In this document: piece after piece, positions 23,724-35,173 of the stretch
How positions within the stretch are numbered: the stretch's first letter is position 1
Layout of the letters: every line of letters begins with the position of its first letter
Source: Coprinus comatus
Lineage: Eukaryota > Basidiomycota > Agaricomycetes > Agaricales > Agaricaceae
DNA length: 59,649 nucleotides
NCBI GenBank assembly: GCA_034638255.1
Contig: JAWPGT010000110.1
Span: forward strand, 1-59,649
Direction of reading: 5' to 3'
Made by a program: the position numbers and the translations under genes
Notes under the pieces: model-generated
Databases searched by the model: none
What the model saw: only the letters and a program-made list of their open reading frames with translations
What the model was told of the DNA's origin: nothing

Positions 23724-25347
23724 TCAACCCTTCCAGAAATTATCATATGAAGCACTAGCATTTACACCCTTATCAATAAATAAATAAATAACATTAGCAC
23801 CACAGTCACAGATTAAATTGAAGTGAAAGAGAGAAACTCACCATAGTAATATATCCAATTACCCCTTGACTAATAACACCACCCAACAAATGCATTTTAA
23901 ATACAGGATTATAATGACCTTCTGGACCTTGAGCATCTTCAAAGATGTTGAGGGAATCACGCCAATTTCTAGTTCGACCGTATGTGTCTGCTATAGGATT
24001 TAATGCGTATGGATACATCTTTTTTATTAAAACAGATTGATGTTAGTTATTATGCATTTGAGGTAATAGGAAAGAAAGAAAGGAGATTGAGAAACTGGAT
24101 GATGTTCCAAAAATAGCAACACGTGCACCGGAACGTATCCCCGCGGATCATAAAAAATCACGGATCACTTCCTTTGCCCCGCATACAAAAAAAAAAAAAA
24201 AGGGGGAGAGGGGATGATGATAGAAAGAGGAACCAGGAACTTTGTTGTTTAAAAGTTTGATACTCACTTTATCAATGGAAAGATTGATTTCGTCATCAAA
24301 GAAGAATTGTCCAACATGAGAAAGTCTTGAACCTGTGAATGTTCCATTTTCGTGTTCAACCCATTCTGGGAATACTTTTGTATGAATGTGTGTTGCTCGG
24401 CCTGTGTAGTAGCCAGGGAAGATGGCTATATAAAGAGAGAGTGTAAAGAGATGTTAGTTTTGTGTATGGAGAGATGAAGGAGGGTAACATACTGGTGAAT
24501 TGAACAACACCGTTCTCATCGGTAGGCCAAGCCCGCGTAACCACATTTCCTCTTCTATTGCGCGAGGATAAGGTGGAAGAAGTCCAGAACGTTTACCACC
24601 AACTTGGGGCTTTGTGTTAACATGTTCTGGACGAGGTAGAGGGTGTCCTAGAAGTAACAGATAAAGATGAGTGGCGAATCGTAAAAGGATAGTTGAATGA
24701 CGTACCAGCATAATAACCAGTAGCATTGGCCTGCCAGATATCGACAAGTACGTTTGGTAGAGGTTTACAAGTGTTCACATCAATAACACCAATGTCGAGT
24801 AACTATTATCCACGAGTTAGGTCGCGTCAGATAGGGATCGGAGAAAGTCAACATACGAGAAGTAAACCATCTTGGTACTCGGCAATGTTTTGTCGTACTA
24901 GATGCCCTTCTGCATGATAGTAAGGACCTTCTGTGACTTCTGGGGCAAGTACACAAGTATTGTTCTGGATCTTGGTAGTCGATATGGGTGTACAGCCCAT
25001 CAAAGTCTTCTCAGAGTCCTCGGAGGTGGGAAGACCTTCCGACTCCTGTTCGTATGCTGAGAATAGTTCCTGGAATCCTGGAAGTTCTGGTCTGCCTGCC
25101 AGGACCTTTCTTGCCCAAGCATGTTTGCGTGCTGCGGTATAACGTTCTACAGCAGGGGCACACTAAAAAGGAAGAGAGTGAGACAGGGGAAGGGAGGAAC
25201 AAAGAAGATCAAACAAACATGGTATGCAGCAGCCTGTAACGCTCTTTGGACCTCAATCTCCTCCACCGTCTTTGGCCCCTTGTGTGCAGAGACGACAGCT
25301 GCAAGGACAGGGAGAGCTGCAAGGAATAGGTCTTTGAAGAACCGCAT
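23724..25347 (-). CDS. Secreted intradiol ring-cleavage dioxygenase, frameshifted
   Basis: Seven exons (25347..25219, 25162..24857, 24802..24706, 24647..24493, 24425..24268, 24018..23842, 23768..23724). An N-terminal signal peptide (MRFFKDLFLAALPVLAAVVS) is followed by an alpha-helical region, then the non-heme Fe(III) intradiol core: TEGPYYH holds the first Tyr ligand, PGYYTGRATHIHTK holds the second Tyr and both His ligands. It would open catechol-type rings between the hydroxyls, with protocatechuate or hydroxyquinol as likely substrates. The frame breaks once, in exon 4, at a CCC run (24532-24534): WLRG is followed by LGLP where WLRGAWPTDENG is expected. Total exon length is 1067 nt, one short of a multiple of three, so the defect is a single missing G on the coding strand. 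This is either a real frameshift or a consensus error. It is divergent from a muconate-cyclase-like gene. Confidence 0.85.
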
Positions 25348-25436
25348 AGGGATACTATTGGGAGATGGAAGTGTGAGAAGGATTAATATATTATATCAAG
25401 ATCCGTGCGGAAAAAGCTTTCTCCACTCCTCTCCCA
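25348..25436. promoter_or_regulatory. Divergent promoter of the dioxygenase/cyclase pair
   Basis: Only 89 bp separate the start codons of the two divergent genes. An AT-rich stretch (attaatatattatatc, about 25382-25398) could serve as a TATA-type element. Confidence 0.45.
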
Positions 25437-27277
25437 ATGCCATCCTCCCTCGTTCTCTATCTCTTCATCTCAGGCTCATTCCGCTCCATCTCTCTCTTTC
25501 TCTTGGCCTTTGATCCTATTCATAGAGCAATATATCACTTACACACCTTACCCGCATCAGGTCCACATCAGTATCTTGCCACAAACTCTCAGAAGAATGT
25601 CATTTACACCACTAGTTGGGCTCAGCCTCCCACTCTTTCTTGTTGGAAACTTGAACATCAAACTCTATCTCACCTCAATACTGTTTCTATCAGTATGTCT
25701 AATTTGCATTTCAACTAATAATTATTTATTGATTTGGGTTTTATAGCTGCAACCTCGTCATACATTGTCATTCCACCTCCGTTCACTCATATATATTCCG
25801 TTGGAGGTCCAACAGGTGAAATACATGTCATAGACCCCGAAACAAAAGGGTTTGGTTCCAAAACACAGGAAATCCTGTTCGTTCCAAAGGACCAACTCCC
25901 ACACACTGACAAAACAGAGTTGCTTTAGTAAATCCTCACATTTTTATTTTTATTTACATCAGGGCTGATTGGTTTTATTACAGAGATATGGATCTCATGG
26001 AATAGAAACAGCTTCTACTCCAGATTATTCTTTGGCTTTTGTTCCTGTTTTAGGAACAAATACGATCGAAATATATTCGAGAGATCCAATATCTGGGTTA
26101 CTCACTCATTTATCTTCTGCATATTCACCAAGAGGACCGAATAACCATGATGGACCACGACACGTTAAAGTTCACCCAAACGGAAAAATCCTTTATTGTG
26201 TTACTGAACATTGTAAGTTAATCCCTTTATTCCTTAAACCTTTTTTTTTTACTGACCTAGTTTTTTTCTTCCACTTTTTGTCTATAGCCAATGTCGTAGA
26301 TCTATACGAAATCAAATCAACACCACCTTATCTAAAACCAATATCATCACGTTCTCTACTCCCACACCATTTCCAAATGAATTCAATTAATCAATTTCGT
26401 GGTGATACATTAATGTTAACACCTTCAACACCTAAACAACCTTCTCCTTATGCTCTTTTTACTACTACGAGAGGATCAAAGATAGATACGAGAGGTTGGT
26501 TGTCGATTTTTGCGTTGGATGAAAATGGGTATTTTTTGGATGATTCGGAACGATTTGAAGAAAGAGGTGTGAGAGGGATGGGGAAGGGGAAAGGGAAAGG
26601 GAAAGAAGTTGTTATTAGACATGAAACGAGTACTTCTGGAGGAAAAGCTAATGCTATTGATGTTTTGCCAAAAAGGAAAATTAAGGTTTTGAATTCTGAG
26701 GGAGTGGAATGTGGATGTTCTTTATCAGAAGCAGCAAGTGGAGCAGGAGGAGGAGGAAGAGGAGGTGGGAGGAGGTTGTCGTTGTATGAAACTGAAGCTC
26801 AAACTCGAATGCGGTGGGATACGCATTTCTTTTCTACTGAGGCTAGTAGACATAAAGTTGAAGTTGAGGTTGAGGAATTTGATGATGATGATGATGATGA
26901 TGATGGAGATAATAATAATGAAGAGGATGTATATGATGAAGATGAAGAGGAGGAAGAGGAAGAAGAAGAGAAAGTTCCTCGTTTGAATTTTCCGTTTCAC
27001 AATCAAAAACAAACCTCCGACCACAACAAAAAGAAGAACAAAAACAAAAACAAAAAAGTATACTCATACACACACCTACCAAGAAGGAGAATATGAAGAT
27101 GAAGGAGTTTGGATATTACTTACAGATGATGATGATACTGTTGTAAATTCAGGTTTAGGTGGTGGAGTACATGTATTGGAATGGGATGGTTGGGGTGGGA
27201 AAGGTGTTCGTCAGGTTGCTAGTTGGCCTGATAAGTCTAATTCTAATTCTCAGGATGTGAAGAAGAGGAAAGTTTGA
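25437..27277 (+). CDS. Carboxy-cis,cis-muconate cyclase-like beta-propeller, frameshifted
   Basis: Four exons (25437..25692, 25747..25927, 25984..26212, 26288..27277). It resembles the seven-bladed lactonase family of fungal 3-carboxymuconate lactonizing enzyme: FISGSFRSISLFLLAFDP at the start, RYGSHGIE, DGPRHVKVHPNGKILYCVTE, GGKANAID, then WILLTDDDD and GGGVHVLEWDGWGG near the end. Two breaks are visible. Near 25914, DKT is followed by ELL-stop instead of RVAL, as if one base were missing; restoring the phase aligns RVAL with RYGSHGIE over a normal intron. At the AC repeat near 27067-27077 the frame changes as if one AC unit were missing. A long low-complexity insert (about 26560-27060: G/K repeats, Asp and Glu runs, K/N repeats) interrupts the propeller. 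The product of the divergent dioxygenase would be its expected substrate. Confidence 0.75.
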
Positions 27278-28236
27278 ATTTGGGTTTGAAAAGGGTTTGA
27301 AATTGATGAAAAGGTAATGGAGAAGGAAGAAGAGGATGAGGAGATGAAAGGTGGAAGTCATGCTATTTGGTTGGTTTAGTGTTGGAATTTTGATATACGT
27401 ACTTACAAGATATGTGAGTGAGATGAAATGAATGTGTTTATTGGTGGATTTTAGGGAGATCTGGATCATAGAGTCGACTGCCGAGTTAAGCGCCTGGATG
27501 AACGGAAAAAATTATTCCGTCTTCACTTTCATTTGAAAATTATCACATCTGAGGACAGAAATGCTACATGGTTATAACTTGATATTCATGCTGGATATGC
27601 ACTAGATATACCCTCAAACCCGACATTTCCTTGCGTCCGTTTTATCACAGGCGTTTTTTGAAAGAGTCACGATTATGCAGTAGATGAGTACATACTTTAC
27701 AGTAATCGAGGCACCGTTTACACTATTTTCCGAACTATATGTGATAAGCGAAAAATAGGACATGTGTGTTTTTGCAAATTTCGAGGCGAGAAATTGCCAT
27801 TTGTGGTGGAAAGTTCACGGACATTGCCTCGATAAAAGGCGTCTATTTTTATTGATGGCGCCGGGGGTCGCGAATCATGACGATAAATGATTAGCGAACA
27901 TTGTATCATTTGTTCAAAATCCAGAACAATTCGACACAGGGAAGGGGGGCTCCGGTAAACTAACTTGCGCGTCGCGTTGGATATGAAGTACTAGCAGATG
28001 CTATAGCTTGATTGTCATGGAGTCGACACAGCCTAAGGTGCTCCAAATAAATCCGAATCCCTGACAATCACCCCCGAAGAACAAGGTTATTAATTCATTC
28101 TTAAACTGAAATCTGATGACAGTTGCACCGCTCTGACATTTTGTAAACATCCCCCCCTAGACGACCCTGACTTGCTACTCTTTCCACATCAACTACCTGC
28201 CACATCCTCTCACCTGCTTAACCCCCAAGCCTACAA
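27278..28236. other. Intergenic
   Basis: No coding region is supported. The segment just after the cyclase gene is purine-rich. The last 100 bp before 28237 are C/T-rich, as in many basidiomycete promoters. Confidence 0.45.
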
Positions 28237-29602
28237 ATGTCCGTATTGGAGATAATGCCCTTGGAGTTGATCGCGTTGATTATCAGATTCTCAAAGGATA
28301 ATCGTCGAACGTTGTACAACCTCTGTTTGGTTTCCAAGGATTTCTTCCCAGAAGCTCAAAGATGGTTATATAGAAGAGTAGGATTTCGAGGAATTCGTGT
28401 TATGGGAAATGAAAGAAATGGTTGGGTAGCATGTGCAGGAATCAAACATGATAACCTTTCACTCTTTCTGGATATTATATCATCACATCATAATCCTCAA
28501 CTCGCTCTTCATGTTAGGGATTTTTCTTATAGACCAGATGCACGTGAACGGGATTCGAAATTTTGGGAATTGTTCACAAGAGCTTTGAATTTAATGGTTA
28601 ATCTTAAATATTTAAGATTGACTTTGTTAACTGGGGATCCACCGTTGTTTAGGACCAAGATTCTTTGTGATCATCCTTTTAGGTTGAAGGTTTTTAGTTG
28701 GAAGGATTATAGAGGAGTGATTAGAGATGAGGATGTGATTCTTTGAAGGAATTTATAGAGGATCAAACGGAATTGGAATCACTTGATATACTTTCAAGAA
28801 TTTCAGTCTTTGTTCCTCCTTCTGCTTGTCCAAAATTAACAACTTTTATTGGAAATTTCGCACTCTCACTCGACGTTTTACAGAATAGAAATGTTACGAA
28901 TTTGGTTTGGATTTCAACTCGTGGACTGGTGGTTCTTCTGGTATTGGTGTTGGTCAAGGAGGAATTGAAGAAACTGCTGTTGCGGTACATTCAACACCGA
29001 GTTTGGGAGAAATGATTGGAGTGGAACTTGAGAAATTGAGAGTTTTGGTATTGATGGATCAAATTCCGGAAGGTTTTGATTTGGAAGATTTGGCTTGTTG
29101 TTTGAAGAATTTGGAGGTACTTCATATATCGTTGTGTAGGGATACTAAATTGACTGAAGCAGCATTAAAAGTAAGTCGTTTATCATGATAAATCTCGTTT
29201 TCTAGTATTCTTATACTCTCTTTCAATTAGAAAATGACGGAACTCCTGGACCATCTACCTAAAATGCCAAAATTACGTCGATTGATATGGAGTGGAGCTC
29301 CCCCTTTAGGAGTACATGATATAACGTTACAACGGAATCGAACTTTTGGAGGATCTGTGCCGAAATATTTCCAACTTAATCAGAGGTTGGAAGAGATTTA
29401 TTTTTCGAGGATGATTTATTTTACAAGGAATAGTGTGGAATGGGAGATTGAAAGGAATAAGAGTCAGTCTAGGTATTTGAAATGGAGACGAGAGTTTGAA
29501 GATTGTCCAGTGGAAGTTGGTGAAGAGGATGTTTTGGATTGTTATCAGAGTATGGGGATGGATAGTACGCTTTTGGATAGGAGTCTTATTTACGGGCTTT
29601 GA
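28237..29602 (+). pseudogene. F-box/LRR protein gene with two frameshifts
   Basis: It starts MSVLEIMPLELIALIIRFS, an F-box-type helix pair, then LYNLCLVSKDFFPEAQRWLY and a leucine-rich solenoid (NLKYLRLTLL, ELESLDILSRI, LEKLRVLVLMDQ, LKNLEVLHISLC, MPKLRRLIWSG). The frame changes near 28740 and near 28900, and continues through a GT-AG intron (29171-29230) to the stop at 29602. The interval at 28740 is too short to be an intron. Both shifts look like single-base indels, and repairing them would give an F-box protein of roughly 430 residues. The gene is either recently dead or miscalled in the consensus. It belongs to a different F-box subfamily from those at 17.3 and 36.2 kb. Confidence 0.65.
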
Positions 29603-30672
29603 ATTGGTTTTCACATATACTTAGAATGTGTGGTGTGAATGTAGTTGATTGGAGGTTTTGAGATTATGGTTGGAAAATCATAGGCCCGAAACAGTGCCAA
29701 TCTGAACGCAGATAAATATACTTACTGTAAACAGGCTTGGATACTGCCTATATATATCAAGGCAGCGTAAATGTGTGTTATATACTGTGTTAGGTAGTAA
29801 GATTAAGTATAATATCATAATGGTTCAACATTGTGCGAGTAACTACTGGCAGACGCCAAGACAACGCAAACTTGGACACACAATTAAACATCAATGCGTT
29901 GATTTCTCATCTTGCCTCCTGCACATCACTTGCACATCGCCGCTTCATGACTTCGAGTTTTAATCTTGGTATTTTACTGGGAGAAAAAAAAAACACGATA
30001 TGGGACCACCTGCTTATGTTCCATTGGATTACTCGCGTATCTTTCATGTGTACGTCTTTCAGCAACACTGACGACAAATTTATAACAATGCATCTCTTCC
30101 TGGGCCACGCATCTACTTTCCGAGTCTCTTCGGCTGTGTTCTAGAAAAATGCTTCTGCTTTTTTTCATCCTTGATTTTCATTTTTGGTATATGACGTGGT
30201 GGGGAATCTTAAAAAAAAATAAATAAATTCAAAAATATCGCGTATAAAAACATCGCACTGGTCAATCGGTGTCTCATCACAAGTCAACCTCTTTGTTCAA
30301 TCATCCCGATAATTGCTGCGCGATATATCTCATAAAAAACACAAGGAACGTATCTCTCTCTCCGTAATGAATACCTTCCTCGTCAACTCGTTTCTCTTTA
30401 ACATCCTCGTCCTCCTTCATTTCCTTTTTTTTTCCTTTTTCAATCTGTCTCACTCTCGCGTCCTCTCTCCGAAATTGTCCCCACTAGAACCTTTGTCAAT
30501 ATTGTCCGCCAAACTTCCCTCGGAGTAAAATGGCTAAAATATATAAGTAGTGACATCAAAAGGAGAAAAAAAAAAAAACACACCATTGAGAGAAGCCCTC
30601 TGCGTTTTCCATCTGCTATTACGTTTCCAACTTGAGAATAAACCAGCTGAGCGGCCCATTGACACCCTCATT
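29603..30672. other. Intergenic
   Basis: No gene is supported. A 54-residue hydrophobic frame (about 30367-30528, MNTFLVNSFLFNILVLLHFL) begins like a signal peptide but has no conserved features. The remainder is AT-rich with A-runs. Confidence 0.4.
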
Positions 30673-31733
30673 TCATTGCGTTGATTTCATTCTCAGCTGC
30701 TCCATACCCATCATCAACCACAATCTTAATAGCCAAGTAGCGGCCATCGGATCGGCTGAAGGCCTTGAATACTTGTCCACATCCACCAGCGTCGTGCCAT
30801 TTCGTATCAAACACCAGGTTCGAAGCGAGAAATAATCCCATTTCAGGCGATAATAAGGGTGATCTTGGTGAAGATTAACATCACCAGGTGCAGAGTGGGA
30901 AGGGCCAGAATCGGACGAAGAGGTAACTGTAAACGGAGAGGTTGGTCCAGAGGTTGGTCGGCGCATTCGAGGTCTGACGCGACAACCATTGTGTTCACTT
31001 GTATTCAAAGAGCAAGAGCCGGAGAGTAAACCGTGAGAGGAGCCAGACGAGGATGTGATCATACATGCGGGGAGAGGACGAGACATAGGTTGACGCAATC
31101 GTGGTCTGAACCGTCGACCGCAACGTTCAGATGTAACTGACGAGTCGGAGTCGGATGAGGCAGAAGAGACAGAATCAATACCTAGAGGTCCATAAGTACG
31201 GCGGTGGAAAAATCTAGCAGGTTTCTTGTATAGCCGATATAATATCCAGGATTGGGAAGTGTCAACGGTGGACCCAGGAACAGGAGGTAGGTAAGTGTTC
31301 GATAGGCGTAGAGCAACCGGTTTTGGGGGCAAACTCAGCCTTGTCACGGATACTTGCATTAATGAACCCAGAGGTATTGGTAGTGTATCGACTTGAAGTG
31401 GGTATATATTGGCCGATTTCACAACGGTGGACCCAGGAACAGGAGGTAGGTAAGTGTTCGATAGGCGTAGAGCAACCGGTTTTGGGGGCAAACTCAGCCT
31501 TGTCACGGATACTTGCATTAATGAACCCAGAGGTATTGGTAGTGTATCGACTTGAAGTGGGTATATATTGGCCGATTTCACTTGCAGGGGTATCAAGCTG
31601 ACCAGTGATGATGGGTATATGCTCCATATTCGTGTGGGTATTAGGGACTAAAAAGTTGGATTATGCAGCTACAGGTTTTGAAAACATTTTCACTTACTTT
31701 TGAAGGCGGATTAAAAATGGAAACCTGGGACAT
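30673..31733 (-). CDS. Unknown protein with exact 53-residue internal duplication
   Basis: Two exons (31733..31698 and 31647..30673) give 336 residues starting MSQVSIFNPPSK. Residues about 30-140 are two identical 53-residue units encoded by a perfect 159-bp tandem repeat, each carrying KSANIYPLQVDTLPIPLGSL and LSNTYLPPVPGSTV. The middle is Ser-rich and holds a second, older repeat: SERCGRRFRPRLRQP and SEHNGCRVRPRMRRP are diverged copies. No domain, signal peptide or membrane helix is recognised. The start is the best available ATG, but an upstream exon cannot be excluded. A product is plausible because the frame stays open across the duplication and the intron phase fits. Function unknown. 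Confidence 0.5.
31263..31580. repeat. Perfect 159-bp tandem duplication
   Basis: Positions 31263-31421 and 31422-31580 are base-for-base identical and adjacent. The unit is 159 bp, exactly 53 codons, so the minus-strand reading frame passes through unbroken. Complete identity indicates a very recent duplication, or an assembly artefact. Confidence 0.95.
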
Positions 31734-32744
31734 CTTGAGGGGAGGTCTGACCGAAAGATAACTGTCGAAATATTGAATCCCGTGGGTTGAAGAATAGTGA
31801 TAAACTTTTGAACCAAGACAACCAGACCCATTGCGAAGAGAGTTTACCACGAGCAGAGAAAAAACGATCTCGATCACCAGACTGCGAAGCTGACCCATCC
31901 AGACCAGGTCAATACCATGAGAATAGAGGATATAAATTATTTTTAGTTTGGTCTTTTGAACGCACGTGTGGTATTGCCATAAGATATCTGAGATGTCATT
32001 GAAGGCAATCTCAGCGTGATAGGAGTGTTGGAATGAATGGCTAAGTGCGAGAGATAGAGGATATGGGGTTAGGGGGTTAGTTTTCGCCACAACGTCTCAC
32101 CCTCTATTTGCTGAAATGTAGATTTTTACTTATTATACCCGTGTCACTTACTGCATAATAAATAGAAACTCGGAGCGCCTCCTTGGCAGGGATTTTCCAA
32201 CCATGGAGTATCTTGAACAGACCGGAATGTCCCTGGGTTCATCCTGTTCAACCAATCAGGACTCTACCAGCCTTTCCGACTTTGAAATAAACCAGTGGCT
32301 GGTTTTCCGACAACCTTCATTTTTACTACCATTCATTTTCAACACCAATCGTTTACTCCACACACATTCCTTACTTGCATTTTATTAGTATACATTTCAT
32401 TTTTTTTCTATACTGCATTCGAAACTATTGGTTTATTCACCTTGGATTGGGACTTTTGACTGTGATTTGTATCTTATATAGGATTTGCAATTGTGGAATA
32501 CTAGGATTGTAATGTTATAACTTGTTTGAAATAAACGAATAGATGATTTAAGTTCCTGTAATCGATAGTATAACATACGAATACAATGTGTTACATGATG
32601 AACAGAAAGAGAAGGGTTAGTTGTTGGAAAGAAACAAGTGATATGAAATTAAGAGAGTAGACGCTTACCTGATATTACCGGCAAACGCCGAATGGAGGCA
32701 AAATCTTTGATAATGGGATGTTGAGTTGAACTCACCGTACGAAA
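31734..32744. other. Intergenic
   Basis: No gene is supported. It contains the probable promoters of the minus-strand unknown gene and the plus-strand eIF3l gene. Frames seen here (for example 32203-32388) have no recognisable features. Confidence 0.4.
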
Positions 32745-35173
32745 ATGGCTCACCAACAAATGCCGCTCTGGGCTACTGAAGCCGACATTGACGAGGATGT
32801 TGACCTCTCCCTCGCCATTGGAAACTATGGCCAGTCTCATTTCGAAGATGGTCGGTCTTTTCTACATGCTTTCTGTCTTAATATGCTCATCATACATCTG
32901 ACAGGCCCTATCCAACAGCCTCAGCTCGAAGAGTCGTCCATGGTCGCAGCCCAGCAACATATGGCCCAACAAGCCGCCTTCTCTCTGATTCCAGACGTTG
33001 TAAAGGCCGTATGTATGACTTATTATCATCACGGGCAGTTGCTGAATTTCTTTCCCTAGTTCATCGTACGCTTCCATCATGCGGTCTTGGAGAACAATCT
33101 CGAAGAGATTACGGTTGCTTATGAGAGTGGTTGGAATAAATATACAGAAAAGTTCTATTCAAAAACAGAATGGCCCGAGGCAGAAATCATTGCTCCCCTA
33201 GTCAACGATGGTATGTCCTTATTTTCACCTTGCGTATCGTCCCAACTTGACGGTTGAAACACACAACTAGATCCCATCTTCCTCGTCCTATATCGCGAAC
33301 TCTATTACCGTCACGTCTACTCTCGCCTCCAACCCAATGTGGACGACCGATTCCATTCTTACGAAAACAGTTGCGAACTCTTCAACTACCTCCTCAGTCA
33401 GTTATACCATTAGCTACGCACTTCATATCTCACAACTTGCATAGATTCTGATGGTCCCGTACAACTTGAATTGCCCGAACAATGGCTTTGGGATATTATC
33501 GATGAGTTTATCTACCAGTACCAGGTCTTCTGCACGTGGCGATCCAAAGTCAAGAGCAAGACCGATGATGAACTCAATATGCTCGCAGAAGCTGGCCCAG
33601 TGTGGAGCTCATACAGTGTTCTTAACGTTTTGTATTCCTTGATGCAAAAGTCCAAAATCAATGAATATATTGTCGCACAGCGGGAAGGAAAAACTGCCGA
33701 GGAGATTGCGTACGTCTTTTATCAACTATCAAACAGTAGGCCTACATCTTACATGACATAGTGAAATCGTAGGAGAGTTCGGTCAACGCCCTTTGTATAG
33801 GATGCTTGGTTATTTCAGTATCATCGGTCTATGCCGCGTCCATGTCCTTCTCGGCGATTATACCCTTGCTTTGAAGGTTATGGAGAATGTTGAACTCAAC
33901 CAGAGAGTACGTGATCTTGAATGTACTGAAAACCCGCCCCTAATTATCGATTCTTCTAGTCGCCCATTACTCGTGTAACCGCCTGCCATGTCACGACTCA
34001 CTATTATGTTGGCTTCTGTTACATCATGCTTAGGCGTTATCCGGATGCCATTCGGACGTTTGTTACGATTCTCAACTTCATCATGCGTATGCGTCAGTAT
34101 CACACAAGAAGTTATCAATATGACCAGGTCAGTCTTGATTTCGTTTTTTTTCTTTCAATCCTAAGTTTTGGTGAACTTACAAAAGAATATAGATCAGCAA
34201 AACAGCTGACCGTATGTATGCCCTCTTTGCCATCTGCAACTCGCTATCTCCAACACGTTTGGATGACAATATTTCCAATATCGCAAAAGAGAGGTTTAGT
34301 GAGCAATACCAAAATCGCTCGTGGAGGGTATGTTTTTTCAAACAGAAAAAAGAATTATAACTAAATACTCACATATACATACAGGCAAGAAGCTCTAAGC
34401 GCATTCGAAGAGCTCTTCCTCTACTCTTGCCCTAAATTCATCACTGCCAACGCCCCACCATATGAAGATCCTGCCGCTGTCGCCGCTCTCCTTACTCCTT
34501 CCACGTTATCTGAAGCCGCTTTATCTGGTTATGATTCAACACAACGTCACCTCAGTTGCTTCCTTGCTGATGTCGCTGCTCAACTACCTGTACCTACACT
34601 CAGGAGTTTCTTGAAGTTGTACACAAGTTTAGATGCACAGAAGCTTGCTAATTTCTTGGATGCGGATGAAGAGGATATGGTTCAAGAGATGATGGTTATG
34701 AAACAGGCTAGCACTAGTTTGAGTCGTGTACCTGGTACAGAGGGAATAGGACTTTTGGATGGAAGAATGATTACAACAAGTGATTTGAACTTTGTCATTG
34801 ACGAGGTTAGTTTTTTTTTTATTCACCTTGAAAATCGATTATATTAACTGAAACATTGTCATCATCATCATTATAGAATATGGTTCATATTGCCGAATCA
34901 ACTGTAGGCCGTCGTTATGCAGGATGGTTCATCAAAAACACCGAACGTGCTCAAAAGATTTTCGATGATATTAAACATATGCCTCTACCTGTTCAAAGGG
35001 CACCTACAACTACCACCACTACAACTACCACTGGTGCTAATCCAGGTGTTGCAGCTAGTGCTATTGCTGCTTCGATATCAGCTGGTCCGATAAAGGAGAA
35101 GGAGAGTACTGAAACAGCTCAAAAGGCTCCTGCTCCTCCTGTGAAGAAAGTGGCTTGGGGTGCGAAGGCTTAA
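32745..35173 (+). CDS. eIF3l: Translation initiation factor eIF3 subunit L, with an indel
   Basis: Ten exons (32745..32850, 32905..33008, 33060..33210, 33271..33396, 33445..33709, 33762..33906, 33960..34127, 34193..34327, 34385..34805, 34877..35173) encode about 639 residues, near the usual eIF3l length. Landmarks are [89 protein letters not shown] (PCI region) and [16 protein letters not shown]. The C-terminus adds a Thr-run and an Ala/Pro/Lys tail. eIF3l is a scaffold subunit of eIF3 on the 40S ribosome. Exon lengths sum to 1918 nt, which is not a multiple of three. In exon 8 the frame must change at 34305-34312, where EQY is followed by QNRSW instead of TKIARGG, as if an AC pair were missing. 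An unusual donor at 34321 would also restore the frame but would delete the RGG. In such a conserved gene a consensus error is likely. Confidence 0.9.

Noticed and set aside
26725..27082. Long minus-strand frames opposite the cyclase-like gene
   Set aside because: They are mirror images of the GAT/GAG/GGA repeats on the coding strand and show only Ile/His/Phe runs.
30367..30528. Hydrophobic 54-residue frame with a signal-like start
   Set aside because: Composition follows from local T/C-rich sequence; no conserved residues, no processing motif.
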